This document shows positions 1 through 11,874 of a stretch of DNA of 64,000 bases, piece by piece. The position numbers were made by a program, and so were the translations under genes. Under the pieces are notes generated by a model that saw nothing but the letters and a program-made list of their open reading frames with translations, ran no database searches and had not been told where the DNA came from. Position 1 is the first letter of the stretch; each line of letters starts with the position of its first letter. The stretch is from the NCBI RefSeq assembly GCF_024679245.1, contig NC_090189.1:37401889-37465888 (forward strand). Direction: 5' to 3'. The stretch comes from Pseudorasbora parva (Eukaryota > Chordata > Actinopteri > Cypriniformes > Gobionidae).

Positions 1-1160
1 ATGAAAAGAGCTCAGCAAATTGCTTAGCAAGATTAACACATGTAGCATATTTGGCAATACTTTGTAATTGTGCAATTAAAATGAGTGTGTTCCTACATGT
101 AGCATGATGATGAGAAGTCCCTGGTGGTGTATATGCTTTCAGATAAAAGAATCAGTTTGACACACAAGCCTATTTTGCAAGCTTGATAGCAGTGCAGCAC
201 AACACATTTTGATGAGCAGATCAATACAAGAACAAAGGAACTCAAAAGGCGGCAGAATGTGGTTTCCTCCTTCCAGAATTTTGCTGCACTGCAAGATATC
301 TTTCTAATATATACAATATGACCATATACTGCAGATTTTACATTGTACATCAAGTGGCAACCCAAAACAATGCGGCATGGCTTGTGTTATCTTGTGCCGT
401 TTTGTTCATGGCATGTCAGCTAACCTGTCCATATTGGCATCTGCAAAAACGCACATTCACACTAACACACGATAAAGATATAGTTCACCACAACTATAAT
501 GACTGTACAGCACAGAGAAATATATTTGTTGGAATACATTTTGCTATGTTTATTTCGAGTTGAACAATGAACAATAAAAACGGACGGCATTTAAAATGAC
601 AGACGACAAAACTGCAGCACGTGCTCAGAATGATATTGTCCGCTGATGTGGACGCTTATATAGTCATTGTTATATTAATAGTTACCGTCCTTGGTATGAA
701 TGGGCTTTAATTCAGCCAGCTTTTAACAAGTGATTGATGCATGTAAAAGTTTAATTGGATGCACAGCTTTTGTTATCAGCCTAACTGTCAGCGTTGTGTT
801 TCTTTTGCAATATAATTGGACACTAGATGTCAATGGATGGATGATCTCTGAAAAAAAGTAATAAAGAAGTCTTTTGAACTCTGTGAGTCTGCCCTTTTCT
901 TTTATCCTCCATAAACACACAATGCCACAATTCAAGCAAATGATATTATTTTATAAAGACTTGACAACACGACGATAACATACAGTACCTGAATAAATAA
1001 ATAAAGCAGTCTTTTGTGTGAGTTCACGCTTTTCATTTCTGTTAAATAAATATGCAATGTAATCTGAATGTGCTTCAAGTTTGCTGACAAGAAAATAATA
1101 ACCTAACGCGTAATAACCAACTGGGTGGAACTTGGATGGAAGACCAACTGGGAAAACCAG
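1..1160. other. Intergenic DNA, no gene seen
   Basis: AT-rich sequence without a recognisable coding region, repeat end or RNA gene. Open frames here are short and lack any familiar motif. Confidence 0.5.
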
Positions 1161-1164
1161 GTAG

Positions 1165-2110
1165 CTGCTGATAGAGGTGTTAGTGAGGGCAGCAGGGGGC
1201 GCTCTCCCTGTGGTCTGTGTGGGTCCTAACACCCCAGTATAGTGATGGGGATACTGTACAGTCAAAGAGCACTGTCTTTCGGATGAAACGTAACTGAGGT
1301 CCCGACTCCCTGGGATTTTTAACGACCACAGAATGTCCTTCAATAAAGAGAAGGGGTGTAACCCCGGCATCCTGGCCAAATCTGCCCACTGGCCCCTGTC
1401 CATCATGGCCTCCTAATAATCCCCATATCCTGGCTTAAAGGGGTACTTCAGCGCTGGGAAGATGAATCTGTATTTAAACTGGGTCATTAATGTAGTAGAA
1501 ATGTGAAAATATTTTTGAATTTGGTGCCTTCTAGACTGAGAAAAGACAGAAAATGTATTTTTTTCTCATGGGGATGAAAGACTACAATTCCCAGAATGCT
1601 TCGCTGCCCTGTGAAGCCATTCCCAAAGCCACCGCTTCTGGATTACAGTGACTGAGTTCAGAAAGTACAATTAAATACTGAACGTGTGTTCAATATAACG
1701 ATCGAGTGGCCGCGTGAGTCTCACAGCAGACTCAGATTAGGAGTCAGATTACATTTAACGTCATAAATGAGTTGATGAGCTCTCGTGATGAGAGCTGAGG
1801 TAATCGCGACCACATTCGCGGCATACATTCACAACGCATTTTAAGTTCATGCCTTTGGAAGCTTAACTTTCATAGAAATTAATTTGGGAAGTTAAAACAC
1901 TTACATTGCTTAGCATCCGTTTAAATTAATGCCTGCAGCTGAGCTGTGCTGTAAGTGTGATCTCCATTCCCCACGCACGAGTTGAAAATATGCGGAAATG
2001 GCTCCCTCTGCTGGCCGTAGTCTTTAACTCCAGACTTCATCCAGGTGGTGCTGCACATTGGTGGTGGTTGAGGAGATTCCCACTTCTATGTAAAGCGCAT
2101 ATGTATATAA
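1165..2110 (+). mobile_element. L2/CR1-type LINE or SINE 3' tail, split in two
   Basis: The left part (about 1165-1434) and the right part (about 2038-2105, with the phrase ACATTGGTGGTGGTTGAGG and then GTAAAGCGC) read like the two halves of a common fish non-LTR 3' tail. The middle is replaced by an insert that begins straight after a TTAA at 1435-1438. A short stretch of the tail also appears to be missing at the junction. Family assignment is from memory of fish repeats and is not searched. Confidence 0.5.
1439..2030. mobile_element. TTAA-bounded non-autonomous element
   Basis: The insert starts with AGGGGTACTTCAGCG after TTAA (1435-1438) and may end at the TTAA at 2024-2027. Terminal inverted similarity is weak, so the right edge is uncertain (2023-2037). 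It has no transposase frame. It interrupts the L2-like tail on both sides and is therefore younger than that tail. Confidence 0.45.
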
Positions 2111-2171
2111 AAATATAATTTTAAAGCTAATATTATACTAGATCTATTAGAGCTTAATACATTGATTAATA

Positions 2172-3195
2172 CATGTGCCTGTTAGTGGGTGGGATATATT
2201 TGGCAGCAAGTGAACATTTTATCCTCAAAGTTGATCTGTGAAGCAGGAAAAATGGGCAAGTTTAAGGATTTGAGTGAATTTGACAAGGGCCAAATTTTGA
2301 TGGCTAGACGACAGGGTCAGAGCATCTCCAAAACTGCAGCTCTTGTGGGGTGTTCCCGGTCTGCAGTGGTCAGTGTCTATCAAAAGTGCTCCAAGGAAGG
2401 AACAGTGGCGATCCGGTGACAGGGTCATGGGCGGCCAAGGCTCATTGATGACGTGGTGAGCAAAGGCTGGCCTGTGTGGTCCGATCAAACAGACGAGCTA
2501 CTGGAGCTCAAATTGCTCCAGAATTGAATGCTGATTTTTAATAGAAAGGTGTCAGAATACACAGTGTATCACAGTTTGTTGCGTAAGGGGCTGTATAGCC
2601 GCAGACCAGTCAGGGTGCCCATGCTGACCCCTGTCCACACATGAGCATCACAACTGGACCACAGAGCAATGGTAGAAGGCGCCCTGATCTGATGAATCAC
2701 ATTTTCTTTTACATCATGTTGATGGTCAGGTGCGTGTGCATTACTTACCTGGGGAACACATGGCACCAGGATGCACTATGGGAAGAAAGCAAGCCGGCGG
2801 AGGCAGTGTGATGATTTGGGCAATGTTCTGCTGGGAAACCTTGGGTCCTGCCATCCATGTGGAGGTTACTTTGACACGTACCACCTACCTAAGCATTGTT
2901 GCAGTCCATGTAAACCCTTTAAAGGAAACAGTATTCATTCCCTGGTGGCAGTGGCTCTTTCAGCAGGATAAAGCGCCCTGCCACAAAGCAAAAATGGTTC
3001 AGTAATGGTTTGAGCACAACAATGAGTTTGATTGGTGTTGATTGATGGTATTGACTTGGCCTCCAAATTCCCGAGATCTTGGTCCAATCGAGCATCTGTG
3101 GGATGTGCTGAATAAACAAAGTCCGATCCATGGAGGCCCCACCTCGCAATTGACAGGATTAAAAGAAAGAATAAATATAGAAGTCAATTGATGCC
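2172..3195 (+). pseudogene. Degenerate Tc1-like element, transposase remnant (copy 1)
   Basis: A Tc1/mariner transposase gene on the plus strand is recognisable but broken. The N-terminal helix-turn-helix region reads [20 protein letters not shown], followed by [20 protein letters not shown], from about 2251. Around 2770-2990 the peptide GGGSVMIWAMFCWETLGPA and then WLFQQDKAPCHKAK mark the middle of the catalytic domain. The last part, SRDLGPIEHLWDVL-like, is at about 3070-3110. Frames change and stops occur between these blocks, so it cannot encode an active enzyme. The same family recurs at 18.9 kb and 53.2 kb. No clear terminal repeat is visible at either edge. Confidence 0.8.
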
Positions 3196-3229
3196 ATCAA
3201 CCGTCTTGTTACCAAAAATCTTAAAAATA

Positions 3230-3335
3230 TCTTCTTTTATGTTCAACAGAAGAAAGAAACTCATACAGGTTTGGAACAACATGAGGGTGTGTAAATTAAT
3301 TTCATTTTTTGGTGAATTATCCATTTAAAGCTTCA
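3230..3335 (-). mobile_element. Fragment of the AAAGGGWTAGTTCACC short repeat
   Basis: The end CATTTTTTGGTGAATTATCC followed by ATTTAAAG matches, with drift, the terminal motif shared by many short repeats in this window (for example 34990-35022, 37175-37207, 38087-38117). Only one end is present. Confidence 0.5.
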
Positions 3336-3695
3336 ATTTAGTGAACTGTTGCCCCTCTATTGCCATTTCTGTTTGAAACATAAAACTTTTTTATTTTATT
3401 AATTTTTTTATCTGGGTTGTGCATCCTCATAGATGAATCTGTGATCACCACATCAGAGTAGACCTGTCATTGTACATCAAACATGTCAATGATTGTGTTC
3501 ACATGCACAGAATAAGCGGATAACTATCAAAAATCTGCTTATTACTGAAACTGTTTTTCATGCAAATAAAAAAACAACTTTGCAGAAAACTACGTTTACA
3601 TGGTCTTTGTGATTTGTCAGGATTCACTCAGGAAGTGTTGTGTTTTTTTTTGGTTTTATAATATAGAGACTTTAACGATTTCCATCAACAGCGTA

Positions 3696-5134
3696 CAGAG
3701 GTGGGTAGTAACGAATTACATTTACTTCGTTACATTTACTCGAGTACATTTTTTGAGTAACTTGTACTTTTAGAGTTTATTTAAAATGAGGTACTTTTAC
3801 TTTTACTCAAGTACATTTCTTGTGAAAAAACTGTACTTTTACTTCGTTACAATCGGTGGTGTTCCTCCGCTACTGTCAATGGTAATAATTAATTATATAT
3901 TTTAAAACAAGTTAATATGACTTGTTCGCAAGTCTCGCGAAACGTTGGAGAGGCTGCTTCGCGAGAGCAGGAGCTATACCTAATTAGCGTGCGTTTAGTC
4001 AGATGATGCAGCTCCAACCTGAAAAAACATCTAGCGGTAAGTGTAACAATGTTGCTTATTTGAACACTATTAATGGTAATTTGGTAACTATGGGCACTTT
4101 TCCCTTATTGTAATACTATTTCACACACTGTCCGAGTGTTTCCAACAATAATGAACACTAGAGGCAGAAAAACACCATTTTCTTTTTCGTTTTGTTTAAC
4201 CATAGTCAATGATTTGTAAACGAATACATTTTGGATGGTTGTCTTTTCTTACCTATTAAGCTTGCTCGATAGCTCAGCTGATACAGATTTGTATTTGCAA
4301 TGTGACAAACTTGGGAACGAACCCCGTGAAGAACGAGTCATGATAAAAGAGCTCAAAGACGAGTTCAAAACACAAGCTAAAATTACATGGGTAAAATTTA
4401 AATTGTCACATTTGCTTTTGTTAACAATATCGGGTAGGTTTAGGGTTCAGTGTGGGTGTACGTTAAAAACCCTACGTAACAAATGCCAGATTCACGCACA
4501 TCTGTTCCGGGGGGGAAAATAAGCTTTTAGCGCCACCCAGTGGACATTTCACTTTGCGACTGTCGCGATGTGTACGTATTGGTACATATTTTGTGGTTTG
4601 CAAAACCGTTGCCACAGCTACGTTTTTCCTATGACCAGGCTAAAAACGAAACAAATAGATAGCCTAATTCGACTTGCATTTATACACAAATTCAGACAGA
4701 CAACAGTCTGAAGTGTATACATACAAATAAAAATGGGATTGTATTTTATTCCTACCTAAAGAATGTATATACTTATAAAAACGGGATTGTATTTTATTCC
4801 TACCTAAAGAATGTATATACTTATAAAAACATAAGAACAAAATATGTTTTAAAAAGAGCTCTGGTTAGCCCAGCACACCAGTTTAACCATTACATATATA
4901 TATATATATATTTGGAGGTCTGTGAAAGCTCTAGTCTGAAATTCAGGGTTTTCGCTTCTTATCAATCAGATCGAAAGTAACTAGTAACTAAGTACTTGAG
5001 TAGTTTTTTCATCTAATACTTTTTTACTCTTACTCAAGTAACTATTACAATTGCTACTTTTACTTTTACTTGAGTAAATATTTCTGTAAGTACTTTTACT
5101 TGAGTACAGATTTTGGCTACTCTACCCACCTCTG
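3696..5134. mobile_element. hAT-like non-autonomous element with 8-bp target duplication
   Basis: The element starts CAGAGGTGGGTAG and ends CTACCCACCTCTG, inverted copies of each other. Both subterminal regions are rich in TTACTTTTACTTGAGTA-like motifs in opposite orientation. The flanks are ACAGCGTA (3688-3695) and ACAGCTTA (5135-5142), an 8-bp direct repeat with one mismatch, as expected for hAT transposition. No transposase frame is present, so it must have moved with an enzyme supplied elsewhere. A short region inside, 4735-4830, is a perfect tandem duplication. Confidence 0.8.
4735..4830. repeat. Perfect 48-bp tandem duplication
   Basis: Two 48-bp copies beginning GGGATTGTATTTTATTCC lie head to tail (4735-4782 and 4783-4830) with no difference. 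This suggests a recent slippage or unequal-exchange event inside the hAT-like element. Confidence 0.9.
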
Positions 5135-5236
5135 ACAGCTTACTTGCTCCACAGTTCTCCGAAATCCTGCATCCATCAGTTTATCTGACACCTTCTGGAA
5201 CATTTCGGCATTCCGATGTTTCCTCCCATCTAGATA

Positions 5237-6458
5237 CAGTGGGGCAAAAAGTATTTAATCACCCACCAATTGTGCAAGTTTTCCCACTTAAAAAGATGAG
5301 AGAGGCTTGTCATTTTCATATAGGTACACTTCAACTATGAGAGACAGAATAAGAACTCATGATTTTTAAATAATTTATTTACAAATTATAGTGGAAAATA
5401 AGTATTTGGTCAATAACAAAAGTTCATCTCAATACTTTATATACGTTTATATATCTCAATACTTTATATACGTTATATACCCTTTGTTGGCAATGAATGA
5501 GGTCAAAGGTTTTCTGTAAGTTGCCACAAGGTTTTTACACACTGTTGCTGGTAGTTTGGCCCATTCCTCCATGCAGATCTCCTCTAGAGCAGTGATGTTT
5601 TGGGGCTGTCCCTGGGCAACTCCTGCCAAACTGAAAGACCCAGCCACATTTCATCTTCAATGCCCTTGCTGATGGAAGGAGGTTTTTACTCAAAATCTCA
5701 CAATACATGGCCCCATTCATTCTTTCCTTTACACAGATTAGTCGTCCTCTGCCCCAAAGCATGATGTTTCCACCTCCATGCTTCACAGTAGGTATGGTGC
5801 AACTCAGCATTATTTCTCCTGCAAACAGAGTTTTTACCAAAAAGTTATATTTTGGTTTCATCTAACCATATGACATTCACCCAATCCTCTTCTGGATCAT
5901 CCAAATGCTCTCTAGCAAGCTTCAGACGGGCCTGGAGATGTAATGGCTTAAGCAGGGGGACTCGTCTGGCACATCAATTTAACCCCACGGGGTGAGATTT
6001 TGTGGAGAGCCCCATATTGAGGGAGACTATCAGTGGTGTTGTATGTCTTCCATTTTCTAATAATTGCGCCCACTGTTGAATTCTTCACACTGAGATGCTT
6101 ACCTATTGCAGATTCAGTCTTCCCAGCCTGGTGCAGGCCTACCATTTTGTTTCTGGTGTCCTTTGACAGCTCTTTGGTCCAGGCCATAGTGGAGTTTAGA
6201 GTCTGAATGTTTGAGATTGTGGACAGGTGTATTTTATACTGATAATGAGTTCAAACCGTTGCCATTAATAGAGGTAATGAGTGGAGGACAGAGGAGCCTC
6301 TTAAAGAAGAAATTACAGGTCTGTGCGAGCCAGAAGTCTTGCTTTTTTGTCATTACCAGATACTTATTTCCCACCATAATTTGCAGGCCTCTCTCATCTT
6401 TTTAAGTGGTAGAACTTGCATAATTGGTTGCTGACTAAATACTTTTTTGCCCCACTGT
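5237..6458 (-). pseudogene. Degenerate Tc1/mariner element, minus strand
   Basis: Terminal inverted repeats CAGTGGGGCAAAAAGTATTT and its complement bound the element, with TA on each side (5235-5236 and 6459-6460), the Tc1/mariner target duplication. The transposase remnant is on the minus strand. Its N-terminus, MAWTKELSKDTRNKMVGLHQ, begins at 6187 and the helix-turn-helix continues as STVGAIIRKWKTYNTT. A mid-domain block with [11 protein letters not shown] lies at about 5750-5800. Frameshifts separate the blocks, and the region holding the last catalytic residue is eroded. The 1,222-bp length shows internal loss relative to the usual 1.6 kb. Confidence 0.85.
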
Positions 6459-6773
6459 ACTTTAGAATGTTAAGATTATTCATGTGATCAAGCATTAGAT
6501 CAGTTTCTTCATCTCGACAAAAGTGCGGCTTGGCAGCCATGTTAGCTTTCGGTTTGCTTTAACTTCTGTGTGACGTTTATGTCACGCACATGCGCACATG
6601 ACCCAAGCCGCCAGAAAGCTGGTTGATGTGTTTACATTCATCAGAAAATCGGGGTAATGAGCAAAAAAATTCCTGTGCCAATCGGTTTTTGCTTATGCCG
6701 TTTATGGCCTTTCCCTGATTAAAGAAAACCGTTTTATGCGTTTACATGAACCCACATGTTATCAGTTTATTAA

Positions 6774-7303
6774 AGGTGTTCTAAGCGATCCAGGGTGGAC
6801 TAACTTCTTGTTGACGTTTGAAGTGTTGTCAAACAAAACAGAGGCTAGCAAGACACCCCCCCCCCACCTCCGTGCTTCCTTTCTGCCGCCAGAGTTTTCG
6901 CCACCTTTCCGATGTAAATTCAGTACTTTGCACGGTTCTTTTCCCTTTTTGTTGCAAGTTTTTCATCAGAATGTCGTATCTTTGGTGGTGTGTCGGCCAT
7001 ATCAAAATCATATCATTCGAACTTCCCTCTTTATGCTTCTCTCTTCTACACACACACCGCTTTATGCACGCACACTAACCCCAAACCTCCACCCTCAAAT
7101 CATTCTTGTCGGTTGAATCATTCCTGTCGGTTGAATCATTCTTGTCGCTTGCTAGGGCACTGTTTGTTATGTTTCGTGATCCAGACTGTGTTTTTTTACA
7201 GTTTGTTCAGGGGACAGGCAGCTAGTGGATAGTGAGGAGATGTTTGCTGTATATGTGACAGAAATTTTTGGCCTAAAAACGAGAGACATCGCTTAAAGCA
7301 CCT
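6774..7303. mobile_element. TTAA-flanked short inverted-repeat element
   Basis: The sequence is bounded by TTAA at 6770-6773 and 7304-7307. The ends AGGTGTTCTAAGCGAT and ATCGCTTAAAGCACCT are inverted repeats with two differences. TTAA duplication is typical of piggyBac-type transposition. No transposase is encoded. Inside, three 18-bp units (7098-7115, 7116-7133, 7134-7151; AATCATTCTTGTCGGTTG) are arranged in tandem with single-base differences. Confidence 0.7.
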
Positions 7304-7307
7304 TTAA

Positions 7308-8465
7308 GCATAATCAGCGTGCATTTAATTACTGGATTACTGGATCAAATGATTCAACAAATCTATAACCAAATTAAATGAGATATTTCCAAACATATAA
7401 TAGACTAGCACAAAGAGAAAATACTTTTATCCTATATCTGTAAAATCAATACACAGAACCACGGCTGATATGTTCTAGACCACAATGCTTTTGAACAAAG
7501 TGCTGTAACCACAAACACACTGTTTGAAGATAAGATAGATATTGATGTTTCGCTGAGGACTCTATTGTTGGCACAAATTTAAGATACAAAAAAGTTCTTA
7601 TCATGCTAATTTATTATGCACTTTTTTGCTTACTCAGCTCAAAATACCATTAGCAATTCTCTCTGTATCAGAGATGAGAGAATCTTGTGGCTATACCGAA
7701 TGATGCATCTAAAGTTATTAAAAGCAATCCAGCCAAGCCAAAAAGAGATAGCACTCCAACCAAGCTTCAAGATGCTGTAGAAAATTGTAGATTTGTGGTT
7801 TTACGCTATATGTTAGTGTTTGTTAAGTCTGAAAGGGGTGGGGCCTCAGGCCTTCTAATTTCCAACAATTGGACCTTTCTCTATGCAACAACAATTCATT
7901 TGAATTTCATGCTGTTACAGTTACAACTGTCAAAATCCACATTGTAGTAATTTCTACATGGTTACATTTTTGAAGAGATGCATGTCAGGGTATGTCGTAG
8001 GCTACGCGTGCAGCACACTAGGCTACCTACAACGTAGCTAATGCATACACTCGACGCTGAAGTATCCGCATTGCCGAGTGGGTTGTGCATGTTAAGTGTG
8101 CGAGACCCCATTTTTGCATGGCAGTGTGCAGCGCAAAGTTTTGTTACTTTCAGAGTTTGAGACCAATCTCATCACACCGGCACCCAGTTTGCATGTATAA
8201 ATTAGTTGCTTATATTTTTTAAATGAACCTACAAAAGCAGAAATAATGCCTTTTCTTGAAAATAAAGATCCATTTTTAATGAAAAAAAAATCATGATACT
8301 GAACATTTAGTGAAATTAGGAAATATTTAAGATATCATTAATTTAGTTGTATAACATGTACATAAATTTTTTCATTTTTTCATTACTTGTGTACCAACAA
8401 TTCCTCTACTAGTTACTTTCAGATGAAAACAGCTCTCACTTTCTCCTTTCCATCTCTCCTCTGTC
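7308..8465. other. No gene seen; one fragment related to a downstream hAT-like element
   Basis: Mostly unique-looking AT-rich DNA. Around 8050-8200 the phrase CGAGACCCCATTT and the following GC-richer stretch resemble the interior of the hAT-like element at 22180-22310, so this may be an old fragment of that family. Confidence 0.4.
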
Positions 8466-8629
8466 ATCATCCTGTGTAACCGTGGCTGTTTTGGAGGAAT
8501 GAGAGTAGGATCCATGTGCAGCAAACATTTATTCAAACAAACATAATAAAAGGAAATCAGGTAAAACTGATAAATCAGGGGATCACAGCGGCTCAGGGAG
8601 TTCATTGAACACAGACTGAGGACAGGAGA

Positions 8630-9335
8630 CGTCCTCACTGGACTGAGGACAGGAGATAGGTCACACTCTGGAATGGGGACAGGAGGCGAAGTCCACTCTG
8701 AACTGGGGACAGGAGGCGGAATCCTCACTGGACTGGGGACAGGAGATTAGTCACACTCTGGACTGGGGACAGGAGGCAAAGTCCACTCTGAACTGGGGAC
8801 AGGAGGCGGAGTCCTCACTGGACTGGGGACAGGAAACGGAGTCCACTCTGGACTAAGGACAAGAGACTTCCTCACTGGACTGGGGACAGGAGGCGGAGTC
8901 CACTCTGGACTGGGGACAGGAGGAGGAGTCCATTCTGGACTGAGGACAGGAAGGGCGGAGTCCTCACTGGAATGTGGACAGGAGGCGGAGTCCTCACTGG
9001 ACTGTGGACAGGAGGCGGAGTCCTCACTGGACTGTGGACAGGAGGTGGAGTCCACTCTGGACTGGAGACAGGAGGCAGAGTCCTCACTGGACTGGGGACA
9101 GGAGATAGGTCACACTCTGGACTGTGGACAGGAGGCGGAGTCCTCACTCGACTGAGGACAGGAGGCAGAGTCCTCACTGGACTAGGGACAGGAGGCGGAG
9201 TCCTTACTGGACTGGGGACAGGAGGCGGAGTCCTCACTGGACTGGGGACAGGAGGCGGAGTCCTCACTGGACTGGGGACAGGAGGCGGAGTCCTTACTGG
9301 ACTGGGGACAGGAGGTGGAGTCAACTCTGACAGTG
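8630..9335. repeat. 30-bp minisatellite, about 23 units
   Basis: A 30-bp unit built on GGACTGGGGACAGGAGGCGG followed by AGTCCTCACT repeats head to tail with scattered substitutions and a few one-unit length variants. Because 30 is a multiple of three, both strands read open for long stretches, giving artefactual Pro/Ser/Val-rich (minus) and Gly/Thr-rich (plus) peptides. Flanking sequence contains LTR-like terminal motifs. Confidence 0.95.
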
Positions 9336-9782
9336 GTTAGAGCCATCTCTGGGCTCTGGATGGTGACTATGATGGCACGAAATGCTGGACTGGTAGCCAT
9401 CTTGGCTGAGGATGCTGGCTCAGTCATGGCAGCGGCACCACATACAAATTTTAACCATCCAGCAAAAGTGCACGATCCAGGAACTCACTCAGGGACCCTC
9501 AAGGAACATCACGGATAAGTTTGGATTGTAAATGTTTGTTGAGTTTATAGCAAAAAAAGAAAATCAAAACAAGGTCTAGGAGGTTGGTAAGGCTGGCGCT
9601 GTTGATCAAAGAAAGAAAACAGAATGGCCAACAAGCGCGCACACGTAACATCCATACATGGATAAAACCTGACAAAGAACCCAGGACACACAGGGGTTTA
9701 AAGAGACACACCTGGGGAGACTAATCAACATGAAAAAAATAAGGGACAAAGCACATGAAACACTTCACCGTAAAAGTCCAAG

Positions 9783-10170
9783 GACAGACAGATTTCTCAT
9801 CTCTGGATGTGAATACCACAACGGACACTCTGTGTTCCACTTAAACTTCTACCCTAGACAATATATGTCCTCTCTCCTCCAGGCCAGCATGTGCTACTCC
9901 CTCTATAACCCCTGGTTTTCTGATGTTATTTGTGAACACCGGATCAAACTGAGGGCAGCAGAGAGAAAATGGCACAAATCTAACGACCATCTGAGTATGT
10001 ATCAATCTCTACTCTCATCCTTGTCTGTGCAAGTTCATGCTTCAAAATCTTCTTATTTCCACAACAAGATCAACAGCGCTTCAGACACACGTGCACATCT
10101 CAAAACATTTCAATTCCAAATCACCAGTTCTCATCTTCCTGGATCTATCTGCTTCCTTTAAGCCCTATTC
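9783..10170 (+). pseudogene. L2-like LINE ORF2 fragment (endonuclease-RT linker)
   Basis: The translated frame contains PWFSDVICEHRIKLRAAERK, then MYQSLLSSLSVQVHASKSSY and FHNKINSASDTRAHLKTFQ. In fish L2 LINEs this order of blocks lies between the apurinic endonuclease and the reverse transcriptase. The fragment is uninterrupted for about 140 residues but has neither catalytic domain. It stops where an inverted-repeat element begins. Family call is from memory of L2 protein sequences. Confidence 0.7.
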
Positions 10171-11076
10171 AGACAGCAATTGTTTGTCGTTGGGTCGAAA
10201 GGTATTTTCAATTATTTTTTATCCAACCAAGGCTCATTGGAAATACGTGACTCTGCCTACATTTTTGCAACACACGAAATATTTACCTCCAGGTAACTTT
10301 TACCTGCACTTTTTGCACTGGAGTCGCTCCGCCAACCTGATTTCACAGAATGAATATTTATAGCCTAATTTTATATTTTGGAGTAACTAACTCCACTCCT
10401 ACCCTAAACCTACCCACTCTCAACAATATAAAACACGTAAGAGCCAAATAAATGTACAGTCACATGTATTTATTGCAAAAACTGACCAAAAAACAGTATA
10501 GAAGTATTAACTCATGTTGCATTCCAAGTCTTCTGAAGTCATACGATATCTTCATGTGAAGAACAGAGTTGATCTTAAAGTTTTAGCCGTCGAAATGATG
10601 ATCTCCTTTGCGAACAGAACATACACACACGCACTCGGTCGCAATGACGCAATTGGTCACGAGACACACGACAGCCAATGCTGTCAAAGCTGACGTGACG
10701 TTTCTTCCGGCGGCAATATTTGAAATGTATTATTAATCTTTGGTGGATGGACTCGACGTTACTGATCGCTTTTGGGGATTTTCTTCACACAAATCAATCG
10801 TTTGGCCTCGGAACACTTGGGATATTTGTACTTTCTGAATAAATAATGCATGCAGTCGTATCTGCCTGTTATATCCTGTTTTTTATAATACACAAATGGG
10901 TAAGTTTAGGGAAGGGATTGAGTTACGCGTTCAAAATGTGTCTGAATATGTGTGTCCACAAGGTAAATGGATTTATAAACATACTAAATTGTTTTTATTT
11001 AAATGTAAACATGCAGAATGTGTCTTGTGATGGGTAGGTTTAGGGGCGGTGTGTGTGTGATGGGTAGGTTTAGGGG

Positions 11077-11140
<64 letters not shown>

Positions 11141-11560
11141 TGGGTAGGTTTAGGGGCTGTGTGTGTGTGTGTGATGGGTAGGTTTAGGGGCTGTGTGTGT
11201 GTGTGTGATGGGTAGGTTTAGGGGCTGTGTGTGTGTGTGTGATGGGTAGGTTTAGGGGTAGGGGCAGTGTAGGGGGATAGAATGTAACGCCGTTGATAAA
11301 CACTAAAAAGTGATTATGTGTCTTGATAGCACGCCAAAATGGCATACGAATTGGCGTGTCATACATCAGTCTGATATACGCCATTTCATGAGATCAGTCT
11401 GTGAATGGAGAAAAAATATAAACATATAACCAATATAGCCTCCGGTGGACGTTTCACCCAAAAAGTGCAGGTAAACGTACCTGGAGGTATTTCGGGTGAT
11501 GCAAAAATGTAGGCAGAGCCACCAAAGGCTTGTGGTGATTTCATTGCTGTCCGAATCCAC
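10166..11560. mobile_element. Inverted-repeat element with long arms
   Basis: Sequence at about 10175-10330 is the reverse complement, with drift, of about 11445-11555. Shared stretches include CTCTGCCTACATTTTTGCA and TTTACCTGCACTTTTTG. The outer ends (TTCAGACAGCAAT and ATTGCTGTCCGAA) also pair. No transposase is present. The interior holds a GT-rich tandem array. The superfamily is not clear because no clean target duplication could be found. Confidence 0.55.
11030..11270. repeat. GT microsatellite interleaved with TGATGGGTAGGTTTAGGGG units
   Basis: Six copies of GATGGGTAGGTTTAGGGG alternate with (GT)n tracts, the longest at about 11079-11139. The motif also occurs at about 20715-20745 (inverted) and 56615-56725, next to CA/GT tracts each time, so it belongs to a dispersed repeat that carries its own microsatellite. 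Confidence 0.85.
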
Positions 11561-11874
11561 ATCTCTGAGTTTTCAAGTGGAGACTGCATCAAAATGAACT
11601 GTTTATATCCTTTTTGACCACTGCTGAGCACCGTATCGCTGCGCTTCGCTGTAGTTTGGATGCATTTTAAAGATCTAGTTAGAGCCTACACTTTTATTAC
11701 AATCATTTGACTGACCACGTGAGCAGTGTTCTCATGTGCGCAGTATCACAAAACTCGCTCCTCCATCGTGAATAAATCGCCATCCGAATGTTTTATCATT
11801 GAGGTGGCATGCAAATTTATTTTTACAAACGTCCAAGGGAGAAACAGTTACAGTCTAAATAGGGCTTTTGACAC

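Noticed and set aside
8630..9335. Proline-rich structural protein
   Set aside because: Both strands read open because the period is 30; there is no start context or splice structure.
11030..11270. Telomere-like repeat
   Set aside because: GGTTTAGGGG occurs only within an 18-base motif separated by GT tracts; there is no TTAGGG array.
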